This document shows positions 63,874 through 64,000 of a DNA stretch of 64,000 nt, in pieces (position 1 is the stretch's first letter; every line of letters begins with the position of its first letter). Below the pieces are notes generated by a model. It had not been told where the DNA came from and made no database searches. It saw only the letters and a program-made list of their open reading frames with translations. The position numbers and the translations under genes were made by a program. This stretch comes from Niallia circulans NBRC 13626. Lineage in GTDB: Bacteria > Bacillota > Bacilli > Bacillales > Cytobacillaceae. The DNA is taken from the NCBI RefSeq assembly GCF_001591585.1, contig NZ_BCVE01000009.1, positions 115,943 through 179,942 of the forward strand, in the 5' to 3' direction.

Positions 63874-64000
63874 TTGAGTGAAGATCTATTGGTAAAAGAA
63901 GCCATAAAACAAGCCATTGTGAATGGCTTAGATATTTTTCTAAATAACAATCCTATTGAACAGGATGAAGCTACAACAAATAATAAAAAATCCCATGGCG
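63874..64000 (+). CDS. Probable CotG-like coat protein, 5' part only
   Basis: Open at the right edge; 42 codons are visible. The N-terminus reads MSEDLLVKEAIKQAIVNGLDIF, then NNKKSHG. The B. subtilis CotG start is a short helix of the same pattern (EEAVKSAKKEGLKDYL) followed by KKRSHKKSH repeats. The TTG start at 63874 follows GGTGGGG. Its position, divergent from cotH, is that of cotG in B. subtilis. The Ser/Lys/His repeat tail expected of CotG would lie beyond the window, so this is an inference from position and a short similarity. Confidence 0.55.
   Translation, partial: MSEDLLVKEAIKQAIVNGLDIFLNNNPIEQDEATTNNKKSHG

Overview
The window reads as a chromosomal segment of a low-GC, endospore-forming member of the Bacillaceae. 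Evidence: gene content that matches Bacillus relatives (hxlR/hxlAB, yes-type polysaccharide genes, csoR-copZ-copA, Mta-like MerR, cdaS), Bacillus-style AGGAGG ribosome sites, sigma-A, sigma-B, sigma-G and sigma-K type promoters, and several spore coat genes. There is no rRNA, tRNA, CRISPR array, prophage or intact insertion sequence. Species is not determinable from the sequence alone.

0-7 kb: formaldehyde detoxification (hxlR divergent from hxlAB), an unknown membrane-anchored protein with a Cys/Ser/Gly-rich tail, an orphan class D sortase, a YoaK-family membrane protein, an ABC-F ATPase preceded by a leader peptide plus terminator, and a 45-residue small gene with its own promoter and terminator. 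7-20.5 kb: a rhamnogalacturonan I type locus: LacI regulator, Gfo/Idh/MocA oxidoreductase, GH42 beta-galactosidase, GH105 hydrolase, CUT1 permeases and binding lipoprotein, YesN/YesM two-component pair, and a frameshifted YesL. A perfect palindromic operator sits at the LacI gene and at the oxidoreductase promoter. 20.5-28.6 kb: two CotF-type coat genes, an RsbR paralogue behind a sigma-B promoter, sporulation diadenylate cyclase CdaS, a frameshifted aldehyde dehydrogenase, aroD-aroK, and katA with a perfect PerR box.

28.6-36 kb: a 20-21 bp periodic repeat, an aldo/keto reductase, and a second CUT1 sugar locus with a GH4 glycosidase and an AraC regulator, then an IS1182-type transposase remnant. 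Neither sugar locus carries an ATPase, so both must borrow one such as MsmX. 36-49.7 kb: a 41-residue protein behind a sigma-G promoter, csoR-copZ-copA, GntR, MarR with a divergent MFS pump and twin operators, a MerR/TipAL regulator, a second GntR, DsbA, nitroreductase, FMN reductase, aminotransferase, and a HAD-GNAT fusion. 49.7-54.1 kb: a structured intergenic element, then sulfate transport genes with an unexplained leader terminator.

54-64 kb: a broken MEDS-domain gene, an amino-acid ABC importer, an ArsB/NhaD-type permease coupled to a 12-codon upstream ORF, and a spore coat cluster with three CotB-like proteins, the CotH kinase and, divergently and cut by the window edge, a probable CotG-like protein.

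The most promising observations are the ABC-F attenuator, the sulfate operon leader, the CotB/CotH/CotG cluster with CotB paralogues whose tails differ from the known serine-rich one, the sigma-G microprotein, the small gene at 6.9 kb, and the RsbR paralogue lacking a standard phosphosite. Three genes carry single-base shifts, at least two next to homopolymers, so assembly error must be kept in mind.
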